Positions 34,430 to 44,460 of a stretch of 64,000 nt of DNA are shown in pieces (positions within the stretch are counted from its first letter, which is position 1; each line of letters starts with the position of its first letter). The notes under the pieces are model-generated. The model did no database searches, had not been told where the DNA came from, and was given only the letters and a program-made list of their open reading frames with translations. Source of the stretch: Amaurobius ferox (taxonomy: Eukaryota > Arthropoda > Arachnida > Araneae > Amaurobiidae); contig OX578134.1 of the NCBI GenBank assembly GCA_951213105.1, positions 137,057,293 through 137,121,292 on the forward strand, read 5' to 3'. Made by a program: the position numbers and the translations under genes.

Positions 34430-34800
34430 ATTAAATGCTTTCGCAAAATTATATGCGTATTAGAAGAAGCAAAAGCAACTGCCTCTTCATCCAAGCGAAA
34501 AGCAAGCATTTCGTGTTTATACAACATTCAGAAGACAAATATAATCTATAACTACTCCCTATAAGAAGAAAAAATATATGTCTTGTCTTCAGATCGAATG
34601 ATACTTTTGGTGAAAGCAATTTCATGACTAGCGAAACCATTTGACAGCTTTAATAAACGGCATTTTCAAATTTTATGGAGCATATAATACACAAATGTGC
34701 ATCAGTTTTGAATTTAAAGAGAATAAATATATGACGTTATTTCGGATCTGATTGTTTCGTTGATTCTTTTAAAACTAATATTTTTCTATGAATATATTTC
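34430..34800 (+). repeat. Family C dispersed repeat, copy
   Basis: Landmarks in order: TTAGAAGAAGC, CTTCATCCAAG, TTTCGTGTT, AGAAGAC, ATCTATAACTAC, CC(A)TTT, TTTTAT(G/C)GAGCAT, ACACAAATGTGCAT, TTGAATTTAAAG, GATTGTTT-GTTGATT and AATATTTTTCTAT. The same order appears at 37300-37665 and in part at 44200-44460 and 42490-42610. No protein coding is apparent. Confidence 0.7.
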
Positions 34801-36614
34801 TATCAATAACATATAAATGATTAGCAGGAATAGCTTAGTTGCCGAGGATAGTACTGAAATAAATTTAACGTAATAAAATAGCTATAATAATTTTAGCATA
34901 AACTTGATCCTGTTTAAGTTAACTGGCCAATGGAAAAAAGTGAAAGAATGGGAAAATATTAGCCAACTGAAACGTTTCTGACTTATAAGTGGTCAATATA
35001 GTAAACCATAAACTGATATTATTATCCCTGTTGTTCCGCCGGTTGGTATTGGAGTATAAAACTTATATTTAACTTTCCTTAACATTCATACCTAAAATAA
35101 GTTTCATTGGAATAGATAGTGCATTTCAAGATATAATTAGTTTGAAAACACATACTGAATTTTCCCTTTTATATATGAATGCGATACAAAATGTAAAATA
35201 CTTTAGCCACGAACGTGCTCTCAAGAAGTTTAACAAATACGGGAAAAAAGTATACAAATGCTTTGATCCGTTCTCGAGTTATAAGCACTCATATCTGACA
35301 AAAAACATGTTTTTAATTCCGGTTATTCCTCACTTAATTGTAGAGTGGTTAAACTTATATTAAAATAATTCTTGGATTTAGCCTCGTTCCCTGAGGCAAC
35401 ATAAAATTACATCGCGTAGTTTAGAAGATATTTCACTTATAAACGTCTATTTGAATTTTCCGTTTTATATATTAGATTACATAAATAATTATTTTTTATC
35501 TCCTTATTCGCAAGAAATATATTTCTAGTTCCTGACAGATGTTTAATGGGGAATTATAATTAAGGTCATATTCATTGACAACTATTCATTGTAAATCAGG
35601 TTTAAACTAGCAATTTAGTGAATTGAATTTTTTAACAAATTTCATTTTGTCTTTCTCAAAAATAGTCCTTAAATATAAATCTTCTTTTTATTTTACTTGT
35701 TCACTATTACAGGACTGTAAATATCTCTTTCCTCATTGGATCTCCAGTAGACGATTATGTATATATTACTGAGACTCAGTAGCGTGCAATGAGTTGAAGA
35801 AACCACTCACAATAAATATATCTGCATTAATTAAAAGAAAAATGTTTTCATTTATACAATGCTTTACTACAAATTTCACCTTTAAATTGCAATTTTGGCA
35901 ATCGCATGGGAGTCTTATTACCGCGCATGAATGACTTCGGCTTTTTTTACCTCGCTTTGCGCATATAATGTCAAAGAAAGAGAAAAAGCTCACATTTTAT
36001 TTTTGGGCTCCCTGGAGAAACCGAACTTGTTAACCCCGACTGTCGTTCTACTCCACAGATGTCACTAAATCTCCTTGGACGTCACTAGAAAAGGTGTGCA
36101 CAGCACAATTCTATATCTCTCTACAAGTTACTTATACCTGAACATTGTCACTTCAAAATTCAGAAACAATTTTTTTTACTGTAATAATGCGAAAATGTAT
36201 TGTGTTTTGGAAACTCCTCTCAAAGTCCTCCCTGGACCGTGATGTCGCGAATGACGAAATTCTACTCCACTGACGTCAAGTTGGCTTCTTTTTCATTCGT
36301 TGCCGGGCTGACGACCCAACTTCATATTAAATAACCTTGGGCAATTGTTACATTTACACCTCGGTGCCAAATCACTTTTCCTTCAAATTGGTTTTGCCCT
36401 GAGATAAGTCGGTGAAGCGTTCAAATTTCTGATTGGGTGCATAGTTGGGTCTGATTAGAGCATGCGCAGGGAGAATTTGTCTTCTTTGTGCTAATATTAG
36501 CAGTATGCCAAGTATTTTACCGTTAGAATTTGAAGAAAGCTCACTTCTATTGCTTCATACTACCGCACACCACCTCTGAGACGAGCGAGTATTTCCCCTT
36601 TAATATTTGAAGTG
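34801..36614. other. AT-rich stretch with a GC-richer, CRE-word-containing patch
   Basis: No coding gene is recognised. Between about 36030 and 36300 there are several TGACGTCA-like words (GATGTCACTA, GGACGTCACTA, ATGACGAAATTC, CTGACGTCAAG). A TCTACTCCACAGATG / TCTACTCCACTGACG pair also lies there, suggesting a decayed duplication. No start site or exon can be placed. Confidence 0.4.
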
Positions 36615-36850
36615 GCCTCTAATGCGCTTAATGTCACAAAACTAATATGCCCAATGTCATTAAAACATTGTGTCTAATGTCATAAAGACAATGTGTCCAA
36701 TATCATAAAAACGTGTTCAATGTCATACATACAATGTGTCGAAGGTCGAAAAAAATGCGTCCAACATCACAAAGCTAATATGCCCAATATCATTACAACA
36801 ATTTGTCTAATGTCATAAAACCAATGTGTCCAATGTCATAAATGCAATGT

Positions 36851-36897
36851 TGAAGCCCCAGACCACACGACCGACCCATAGGTTTGCAGTATCTAAA
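36851..36897 (-). mobile_element. Diverged SINE-tail-like segment
   Basis: The order GTTGAAGCCCCAGACC, CGACCGACCCATAGG, TTTGCAG parallels the SINE tail (GTTGAGACCCAGACC, CCGACCTACCAGAAAGG, TGTAAG), with many changes. CATAAATGCAATG occurs directly before it (36838-36850) and after it (36900-36912). It is either an older insertion or one from a different SINE subfamily. Confidence 0.55.
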
Positions 36898-36912
36898 TGC
36901 ATAAATGCAATG

Positions 36913-36967
36913 TTGTTGTTGTTGAGACCCAGACCGTCCGACCTACCAGAAAGGTGTAAGGTAACCG
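36913..36967 (-). mobile_element. SINE 3'-tail insertion, 55 bp
   Basis: TTGTTGTTGTTGAGACCC...GGTGTAAGGTAACCG is the reversed 3' end of the SINE family. Exact duplications TGCATAAATGCAATG lie at 36898-36912 and 36968-36982. Like the 38-bp insertion at 30813, it is a severely 5'-truncated copy. Confidence 0.9.
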
Positions 36968-37145
36968 TGCATAAATGCAATGTGTCGAATCTCGAAAAGG
37001 AATGCATCCAACGTCACAAAACTAATGTAATCAATGTCATAAAAACAATGTGTCTAATGTCAAAAAAACAATATACCTAATATCATAAAAACAACGTATC
37101 CAATGTCATAAAATCAATGTGTCTAATGTCAAAAAAACAATCTAT

Positions 37146-37299
37146 TATAGTATCATTTCTGTGTCAACTTGATTCCACTGAGCTTCTTCTGTTACAACAA
37201 AAGCCTAAAAAATTACATTGTATTGCAATAACAAACTTTATATCTTATTAATTATCTGTATTTTTCTTTTACAACTTTACTAAGACAATAAAAAATCTT
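37146..37299. other. AT-rich, nothing recognised
   Basis: Short stretch between the minisatellite and the next family C copy. Confidence 0.4.
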
Positions 37300-37665
37300 A
37301 GAAAATTATATATTTATTAGAAGAAGCGAAAACTACCATTTCTTCATCCAAGGAAAACTAACTGTTTCGTGTTCACTTGACGCCTTTTAGAAGACGAACA
37401 ATCTATAACTACACCCTGTAAGCAAGAAAACATATACATATCTGTGTTCAGATGCAATAATAGTTTAGGAAAATATCATTCTATAAACTAAAGTACCATT
37501 TAGAGGTCAGGAAAAATGGGGCTTTCAAGTTTTATCGAGCATACTATAGACACATGTACATCAATCTTGAATTTGAAAGAAAGAAATGAGATTTTTCTTA
37601 AGCTCGGATTATTTTGATTATTTTTTCGAAACTAATATTTTTCTATCCAAATAAGAAGACTCAAA
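37300..37665 (+). repeat. Family C dispersed repeat, copy
   Basis: Same landmark order as 34430-34800, including TTAGAAGAAGCGAAA, TTTCTTCATCCAAGG, AGTTTTATCGAGCAT, ACACATGTACATCAAT and ACTAATATTTTTCTAT. The spacing to the previous copy is 2.87 kb. Confidence 0.7.
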
Positions 37666-37917
37666 AAATAAATAGAATAATTCTACTTAGATTTTCCAAA
37701 CATTTATAAATCAGTTAATATATATAAATATAGACTTTCCGTCAACTCTGTCTATATATATATTTTAGTTTCTATTAAACAGATAATTTATTCTAAATTG
37801 GTTATGCATTTCTATTCAGTGATGTATTGTTGAAAATTTTTATAGTTCTAAAACTAGCTTATGGCCACCTGTTTGCAACGCGATCTATTGCATGAGGAGT
37901 TGAGTTGAAGACTGCGA

Positions 37918-38005
37918 ATTCGATTATCTAGAGAATCGAAGATAATCTAGAGACGATTATCTAGTTCGATTATCTAGAGCCTGCCAGTTCGATTATCTAT
38001 TGATA
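37918..38005 (+). repeat. Short tandem words TTCGATTATCTAGAG
   Basis: TTCGATTATCTA occurs at least four times, with one inverted form (AGATAATCTAGAG), in under 90 bp. The words are themselves part-palindromic. Confidence 0.7.
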
Positions 38006-38317
38006 AGGTTGCGCGTGCTATTTTTTTCGAATTTTTATAAATTGTCATATAAATACAGTATATGGCCCTTCTTTAGCCACAATAACTGAACTTCCACAAA
38101 ACGTGAACAACATATTTATCTACGCTAAACACCTAAAAAGCAAACCAAATACATTATTACAGAAAAAGTATCAGCTTAATTTTTTAAGTGTGTTTGATTC
38201 CCTGTGCTTGACAGGCTTAGATACTAGTTCATTTCATAAAACAGAAAATACTATCAAAAGTTGTTAAGAAAAAATACATTCTGAGCCATGGTATAGAAAA
38301 TTTCGAAATTTTAAATC

Positions 38318-38480
38318 TATATAAATAAAATTGAAAATCTGTCTGTCTGTATGTATGTCTGTATGTATGTATGTTTCGTCATCATGGAAGAACGGCTGAA
38401 CCGAATTTAATGAAATTTTGTGGGTAGCCTTAAAATATCCCCACTTAAAATTTAGTCCATATTTCCAGTTCTTAAGGACC
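38318..38480 (+). repeat. Arthropod-type dispersed repeat start with (TGTC/TGTA)n
   Basis: TCTATATAAATAAAATTG is followed by CTGTCTGTCTGTATGTATG and then a segment of the form GAACGGCTGAACCGAATTTAATGAAATTTTG. This layout is common at one end of dispersed, possibly Helitron-related, repeats in arthropods. No Rep/helicase frame or 3' CTRR hairpin was found, so the class is not assigned. Confidence 0.4.
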
Positions 38481-39395
38481 AGGGGTGTTGTCAAGATATT
38501 AATGAAAAACGAAACTCTTCATAGCTGTTCTCCTCTCTAACTCCCTGGTTCCTCCAAACGAAAAAGGTTAGAAATTGCTGGTTTAAATGAATTAAAACTC
38601 TATCTCTGAGTTTGGTGGGAGTTTATTGCTCTTATTAGTCACTTTTAAAAATCGCAAGCACGGAGGTAAAAGTAAGGAGTTAAATCTTCATATTAAGAAA
38701 ACGCCAATATCGTTTGAGACAATAATTCAGGTGGCGCTGGGATAAGATAAGTAGTCCTGTATTGTATGCATTTCTATGGCGAAAGACCTAAAATATTTAT
38801 TTAAACTGTCAATTTTGTAAAAATTAATTATTAGTACAACGCAAAGAATAACTGAAGCAATAAAGAATATTCTTATGTATTCAAAATTAATTTACTTTCC
38901 AATTCATTTTTATCTCCGCATAACTATCTCCGCCTGTACTCTACCTACAACTATGAAAAAATACTGGTTAATTATACTCATAATTAAGGAATCCTTAATT
39001 TAAAAATTATTAAAAATACATTTACTAAATACTACGCCTTTCTATAGTGTCAACTAACAATAGCAACTACTTTACAAACACTGGCGACACCTAGATATAA
39101 TTCTCAAAGCGTTATGGCATTTTCAAGCGTTTCATCCATAGGAGTTTTATCTCCTCCTTTCTAACTCCATGATTGCAAGTTTGAAACATGAATTGAAATG
39201 GAAATTCTATCACCACGGTATATTTTTCACAGGCTCTTACTCAACAATGAAAAGTGTTAAGAAATCAAAATGGTTATTTAATTATTAGCATTTTGTAAGG
39301 AAGATTCTTTCTTATATCATGTTGCTCAGCAACGCAATTAATTCAAATGTCTTTGTAAATTTTTATTATTATTTTTTTAGATTTGAATAATAAAT
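38481..39395. other. AT-rich stretch, nothing recognised
   Basis: No gene or clear repeat boundary. Confidence 0.4.
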
Positions 39396-41080
39396 ATCTA
39401 ATGTGGGCAGCACATAACTTTCCATATATAATGCAATAAATTTACACCTTTTACAGTCAAAAAATAATGTATAAGATCCACGGTACTGTATTTTTAATGT
39501 TGTACATTAGCGATTTTCCGGATGACAATATGTAAAACTATTTGAAAGTACCCAATTAACTTATATTTCGCGCAACTCTAAATATACGATTATCAATATT
39601 GATAGCATCCTCAACAAGCGACATAGTTCATATATTAAAATATTTTAATAAATAATTCATCAATTAGGTGTCATTTTCATTAATTTAGCGTCGTTTTTGC
39701 AATTTTAATTATATTTTTTGTCAATCTGGGCTGAAATATCGCCAAATTAGCGATTCATCGCTAGATTATTCGCCAAGCTCGCCAAATGCATTAGCAAGTG
39801 TTACAGACAAACGGAGAGAAAAGCATTTTTATATACTAGAAGGTATGTCCGTCATATGACGGAAATCAGAATTTGCGAACAATTGCTTCAAATTTGACAT
39901 CATTTTTATCCATTTGCCGGCATTTCTGTCACTTTGGTAACATTTAAAATAGTCTCCAAGTTGGCGAAATCCCGCTAAATTTCTCGCCAAGAGTTACGGA
40001 CGGACAGACGGAAAAATGGGTAATTCTTACAGTCTACTTTTATGTTCTTCCAAGATATTGAACTCAATTAGTCGTCATTTCATAAATTTAAAGTAGGTTT
40101 CATCGATCTGGCGAATTTTTATCAATTAGGTGGCATTTTCGTCAATTTGGCGACATTTAAAAAGTCAGCAAATTGGAGATATTCCGATAAATTCGTCACC
40201 AATAATTTTGCTAAACATCACGGATAGAAAAATAGGTTATTCTTATAGTAGATACTTATATTTTTTCCATGATATTAAATTTTCATCAATTAGTCGCCAT
40301 TTTCATTGATTTAGTGTCATTTGTATCAATTTGGCGACATTATCGTTAATTTGGAAACATTTAAAAAGTGGCCAAGTCGGCGATATTTTGCCAAATTCGT
40401 CGACAAAATCTCTCCGAGCGTTATAGAAGGAGAAATAAGTTATTCTTATAGCAGATAAATGGCTATTGGCGTTCAAATACAAAATAATTACCCAAAGTAT
40501 ATTTTCTTATGAATGGAACGAGCTAGATCCACGAGAATGATGTCACCAAATTTATCGCATAATATTACATATGAAAAGTGAACATATTTCACAATAGTTA
40601 ATATTTTTATGTGATTTTTTGATAAATTTATTTGAAAAATGTACTATATCTCAAGAACGGTTCGTGCTAGGGTTTTAAAATTTATGTCAATCGCTTTCTA
40701 AGCAAAAATTACAGAAGACATAACTATTTGCGTAACTTCATTAAAGGTTTTGATTTTTTTGATGACTTTTAATAAACAATCTCACTCGATATAACAATTT
40801 CACTCGAAAATTTAGGGGCATTCTGAACATTCAATTGCGTTTAAAAACAATAGGCTTCCAGCATTCACGGATGGGTACAAAATTTGTTCGAATCGCTCCG
40901 TTCGTTCATCAAATATCATCTCCACAGACTCTCTGACACACACACAGACATCGCCTCAAAAATGTTCGATCCGTGCTCAGAGATGCTTGAAACGTGCTCT
41001 CCCGTCGAAAACTCCAATTCGAATTTTCAACCCCGTCACAATACTTCCTTATATATTATACTATATATATAAGGAAAATA
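39396..41080 (+). repeat. Family A dispersed repeat, long copy with internal sub-repeats
   Basis: It starts ATCTAATGTGGGCAGCACAT and ends with the AAGGAAA palindromic terminus. The part from about 39650 to 40440 contains four imperfect units of the GCCAA-rich block (TTAGTCG-CATTTTCAT, TTTGGCGACATTT, AAGTCGCCAAGTTGGCGA, CCAAATTCGTCGCC), where copies 1 and 2 have a single unit. The right half (40440-41080) aligns with 560-1190. Short arginine- or lysine-rich frames are incidental. Confidence 0.75.
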
Positions 41081-41194
41081 ATAAATGGATATAAAAATAT
41101 ATCTTATAAATGAACGATTTGATTTTCCTTTTATTTATATTAATTACGGACTGCGTACATCCCTTTCATTTATTTTGTCAAAGAGTTTTCAAAC

Positions 41195-41280
41195 TTATAT
41201 ATTGTGTTTAGCCAATAAATTCATATATTGTGTTTAGCCAATAAATCCATGTATTGTATTCAGACAATAAACTCATTTAG
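41195..41280 (+). repeat. Tandem array, three units of about 27-30 bp
   Basis: CATATATTGTGTTTAGCCAA followed by TAAATT occurs twice, with a third, diverged unit (CATGTATTGTATTCAGACAA). Confidence 0.85.
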
Positions 41281-41397
41281 CCTATTGTTGAAACAGAATA
41301 AGAGTGGAACGGACTAATACAATTTAACTTCTAATGTAATTTTATTGTTTTCATTTAGTATATACAAACGGGATCAGGATGTTTTATTTTTCAGATC

Positions 41398-41535
41398 GGC
41401 AAATTCAGATCTACGAATTGGACGGGGCATCGCTAACTTGACAACTTTTCTTAAACGTTACCAAATTGACAGAAATGTCGTCAAATTGATAAAAATGATG
41501 CTAAATCAATGAAATTAATTTTGTTTCGTTAGAAG
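41398..41535 (-). repeat. Family A fragment
   Basis: Contains the reversed GCCAA block words (ACCAAATTGACAGAAATGTCG, read as two parts; AATGATGCTAAATCAATGAAA; AGAAGATATTGA). The element termini are missing on both sides. Another tiny relic lies near 41912-41940 (TCGCCAATTTGGCGAC). Confidence 0.55.
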
Positions 41536-42249
41536 ATATTGATTAAAGCTCTACTATTTACACACTAGACGGACATCAATCTATAATAATGTCTTTCTAA
41601 TTATTCAATGCCGATATCATCTATGCTCGAATGCGAACAAAACAACATGTCAAATACCATCTGTCAATGTGTCTAATGTTATAGAATAAAGAGTCTAATA
41701 TCATGAAGCAATGTTCAGAAAATCATTTTTATATCAATTAGATCCAATTGCTTTAGTTACTGTAATAATGTTACAAACATGGAAAATTCCTTCCCGGAAA
41801 GCTCGTTTGAAAGCCAGAAAGAAAAAACACTGCACATGCAACTTGTCCTATAGCATAAATCTAGGATTACATTTTCAGGACTGACTGTTCAGGGTTGACA
41901 GATTTGATGGTTTATCGCCAATTTGGCGACTTTTGTTACATTTTGGATATTTGCGATCCTCCTCGATATAACGAATATTCTACAAGATACGAACCCTTCT
42001 AGAAGTTTCTACAGAGAGAATATCACTCTGTTGGGGAGCAGTTCAGGTGACACAAGCTACATTTAAGTGTTAGTAACGTCAATGTTTTGAAAATAGAATA
42101 GCAGATAAAAAATATTGTAAAATTAGTGAAGCATTATATAATTGCTGTTCTGCTGTACCTACCAGTTTAGTAATCCGCTGAGACAGTTATCGAGATATTT
42201 GCTGTATAGTGTTCCTGTTTACGCTGTGCTTGTAAATAAGCGTGTTAAT

Positions 42250-42320
42250 TATCCAGAAATATGGACACATTCTTGTATCCTGAACGTACACCCATGATTC
42301 CAGATAATACGTATAACGAT
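42250..42320 (+). repeat. Family F short repeat, copy 1
   Basis: ATATGGACACATTCTTGTATCCTGAA then TACACCC and ATAATACGTATAACG; the same order appears at 54975-55045 (ATTTGGACTCATTTTTGTATCC...). The flanks differ. Confidence 0.5.
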
Positions 42321-42489
42321 AAAATAACCACTAGTAAAAGAAAATATTTTGATTGCGGATAAAAAAAAACACTCTTTAACTTTTAAAGCGATTATGTTGA
42401 CATATCTACTTAGGATTATCAAAAGAAATAAATATAATTGTTCTATAGAATAAAAGGCTTCCCCAAAATGCATGCTTATCAAAACACAA

Positions 42490-42610
42490 AGATAATCAAT
42501 TTTTCATCTGAGCGACAACAAACCATTTCGTGTTCACGCAACATCATCTGCCAGACAAATAATCTATAAATACTCCATATAAGAAAAAAAGAGCAATCAA
42601 GTTTCCGGAA
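42490..42610 (+). repeat. Family C fragment
   Basis: TTTTTCATCTGAGCGA, CCATTTCGTGTTCACG, CCAGACAAATAATCTATAAATAC match the left-central part of family C; the 3' half is missing. Confidence 0.45.
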
Positions 42611-42814
42611 CATTGTTCTTCCCGTGACGTTATCTGAATTTTACAGCCGACATTGATAACAATTTTGTTATTTCTGTAACATATAAATTATCCTGTAAAT
42701 CCTAAGAATAATTCAATTTTTATCAACTGGTCAGGCACAGTTTCATGAAATACAGTCATCTGATACGAAATCTATTGTCCTTTCTTAAATTCCGCACACC
42801 AAATTGGTTTACTG

Positions 42815-43040
42815 TGCGAAACTGGATGCAAAAAAAGGAAAGAAATAGGATATTTTAAATTGCGCATAGGCAGTTTGGACTGGACACTGGATGCGGTCCC
42901 ATTGCATGAAATCTAAATTCGTTTTTGAACACTCCAAATTGCTTTAACATTCAAAAGCGGATGCGAAATGGGAAAGAAATAGGATATTTTATATTGTGCA
43001 TGTGTAGTTTGGGCATGCACAATATAAAATATCCTATCCA
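42815..43040 (+). repeat. Duplicated segment with a perfect 24-bp hairpin in the second unit
   Basis: GGAAAGAAATAGGATATTTTA recurs at about 42837 and 42971 (given in part). In the second unit the arms 42979-43002 and 43014-43037 are exact reverse complements around an 11-base loop. The left arm reads ATAGGATATTTTATATTGTG and continues CATG. In the first unit the right arm is absent. Confidence 0.8.
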
Positions 43041-43244
43041 CGACTCTACATAAAATATCCTGGTCACGAAATCGTAACTTCGCTTTTGAACTGCTCATAT
43101 CAAGTTACTTCAACCTTCTATATTTTGCACTTTGTGTTAACCTTTTGCTTAAGGGTGGGACAGCGTCAGTCCCAAACGAAGAACTTCTCAAAAATACAGG
43201 TATTTGGCATACCCTATACCAAACAGTTCGACCCCTCTTTGCAG

Positions 43245-43270
43245 ACATTGGCGTCCATGGACGCCAATGT
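43245..43270. repeat. Perfect 26-bp palindrome
   Basis: The half-site is ACATTGGCGTCCA and the second half is its exact reverse complement, with no spacer and CATG at the centre. It lies at the outer edge of the family D repeat that follows. Confidence 0.85.
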
Positions 43271-43274
43271 TTTT

Positions 43275-43500
43275 ATGGTAATTAAAATTACTTAAAGTTA
43301 CTATAAAATTGCTTGAGGAGGAGAAAGCACCCGTGTGAGAGAACAATTCATTTTTATCTTATTCTAATTAACAAAACGACCTAATATATATTGAGATCGG
43401 TACATACTTTTGCATTTAGGCCTCGGTTTGCTGGTCTGTTGCTCTAATGGGATATCACTAACTGCCTCATTGGCATTCGTCTAACTATGATTGTTTCATT
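43275..43500 (-). repeat. Family D repeat (LTR-end-like), copy 1
   Basis: Read on the minus strand: a GTTAGTGATATCC start, CAACAGACCAGCAAAC, CGAGGCCTAAATGCAAA, GTATGTACCGATCTC, then ATATATATTAGGTC. It continues with TCTCTCACACG and GGTGCTTTCTCCTCCT, then AATTTTATAGTAACTTT. This order is the same at 58940-59165, and its middle resembles the end of the LTR-like unit at 56642-57347. Confidence 0.7.
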
Positions 43501-43504
43501 TGCA

Positions 43505-43685
43505 CACTCGTGACTTTTTTCTCATGACTTTTTCTCATATCTAACAGCTGACGACTTCAACATTCGATTATCACTTCAACTGTCATACGACTTCAACTGT
43601 CAAAGGACTTCAACTGTATGATGCATTCTCTTGTCTAATGCATTCTCTTGTCTTATGCATTCTCCAACTGTCATGAAATATTCTG
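43505..43685 (+). repeat. Short tandem arrays next to family D copy 1
   Basis: Three or four GACTTCAACTGTCA-type units lie at about 43551-43620. Three (T/A)ATGCATTCTCTTGTCT units lie at about 43620-43670. Both sit on the side of family D where the other copies carry different tandem arrays. Confidence 0.8.
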
Positions 43686-44124
43686 ATTATTTCTTCGTTG
43701 ATCCTCCTTTCTCCATAGCATCTCTTTCGCCTCGGGTGAAGATACTCTCCTTTGCGTCCATTGACTGCTCCTCAGTGTGAGGTAGTAATGTTGTTTCACT
43801 TTATCGAATGAAGCTTGGTTTAAGTCTTGGCCCTAGGATATATTTTTATGCCCCAACCCCACCTGCAATTTGGGTGATGTGTATTTATTATGCTCATAAC
43901 TTTCCGGGACAAGACTTTCAAGATTGGTGACTATATGCCTGCGCCTTTGTTCGCAAACATCAAAATCTGCATATGATGCCTACTCGTCTCAAAATAAATT
44001 AATTTAACACTTTGAAATAGTACGTGTTGCAATTTGTGTGTTGCCATCTAGAAAAATATGATTCAATGCTGAAAGCATTGTGCCGTGAATCTTGAATACC
44101 ATTATTTCGCTGTGGGAGAAGCAT

Positions 44125-44162
44125 TATGTAGGGAAAGGCATGTGTTGTCCACATCAGACTTT
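44125..44162 (-). repeat. Family A terminal fragment
   Basis: GGGAAAGGCATGTG then TTGTCCACATCAGAC is the family A hairpin end; nothing of the rest of the element adjoins it. Confidence 0.6.
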
Positions 44163-44199
44163 TTGAATTTTCAATATGGACGATTAGTGTTTCTCCTTT

Positions 44200-44460
44200 T
44201 AGCAATTGTCCTCAAGTGTAATGGCAGTTTCGGAAAAGCTATTCTACAACCTAAGGCACCATTTAGAAGTTGAGATAAACGAGTCTTCCAAGTTTTATCG
44301 AGCATGAAGAACACAAATGAACATGAATCTTGAATTTAAAGGAAGCAAATATAGGAGATTATTTTTGTTCTGATTGTTTTTGTTGATTTTTTCAAAACCA
44401 ATACTTTTCTACGAATAAACGACCAAGATATAAAAGTGTTTCTTTAGAATTCCAAGCTCA
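44200..44460 (+). repeat. Family C repeat, 3' half
   Basis: AGCTATTCTA, GCACCATTTAGAAGTTGAG, AAGTTTTATCGAGCATGAAG, ACACAAATGAACATGAATC, TTGAATTTAAAGGAAG and CAATACTTTTCTACGAAT follow the family C order. Confidence 0.65.

Larger units (their letters stand above)
36615..37145 (+). repeat. Minisatellite of about 25-bp units, (CAATGTCATAAAAACAATGTGTC)n-like
   Basis: More than 15 imperfect units built from AATGTGTC-CAATGTCAT-AAAACA. The array is interrupted at 36851-36968 by two short SINE-tail segments. Short frames within it are meaningless. A related pair of units occurs near 41660-41710. Confidence 0.9.

Noticed and set aside
34379..34564. 61-codon open frame
   Set aside because: It lies largely in a family C repeat; the corresponding part of the copy at 37300 has stops.
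36615..37145. CRISPR-like array of regularly spaced repeats
   Set aside because: Units are contiguous and imperfect with no unique spacers, in eukaryotic DNA; this is a minisatellite.
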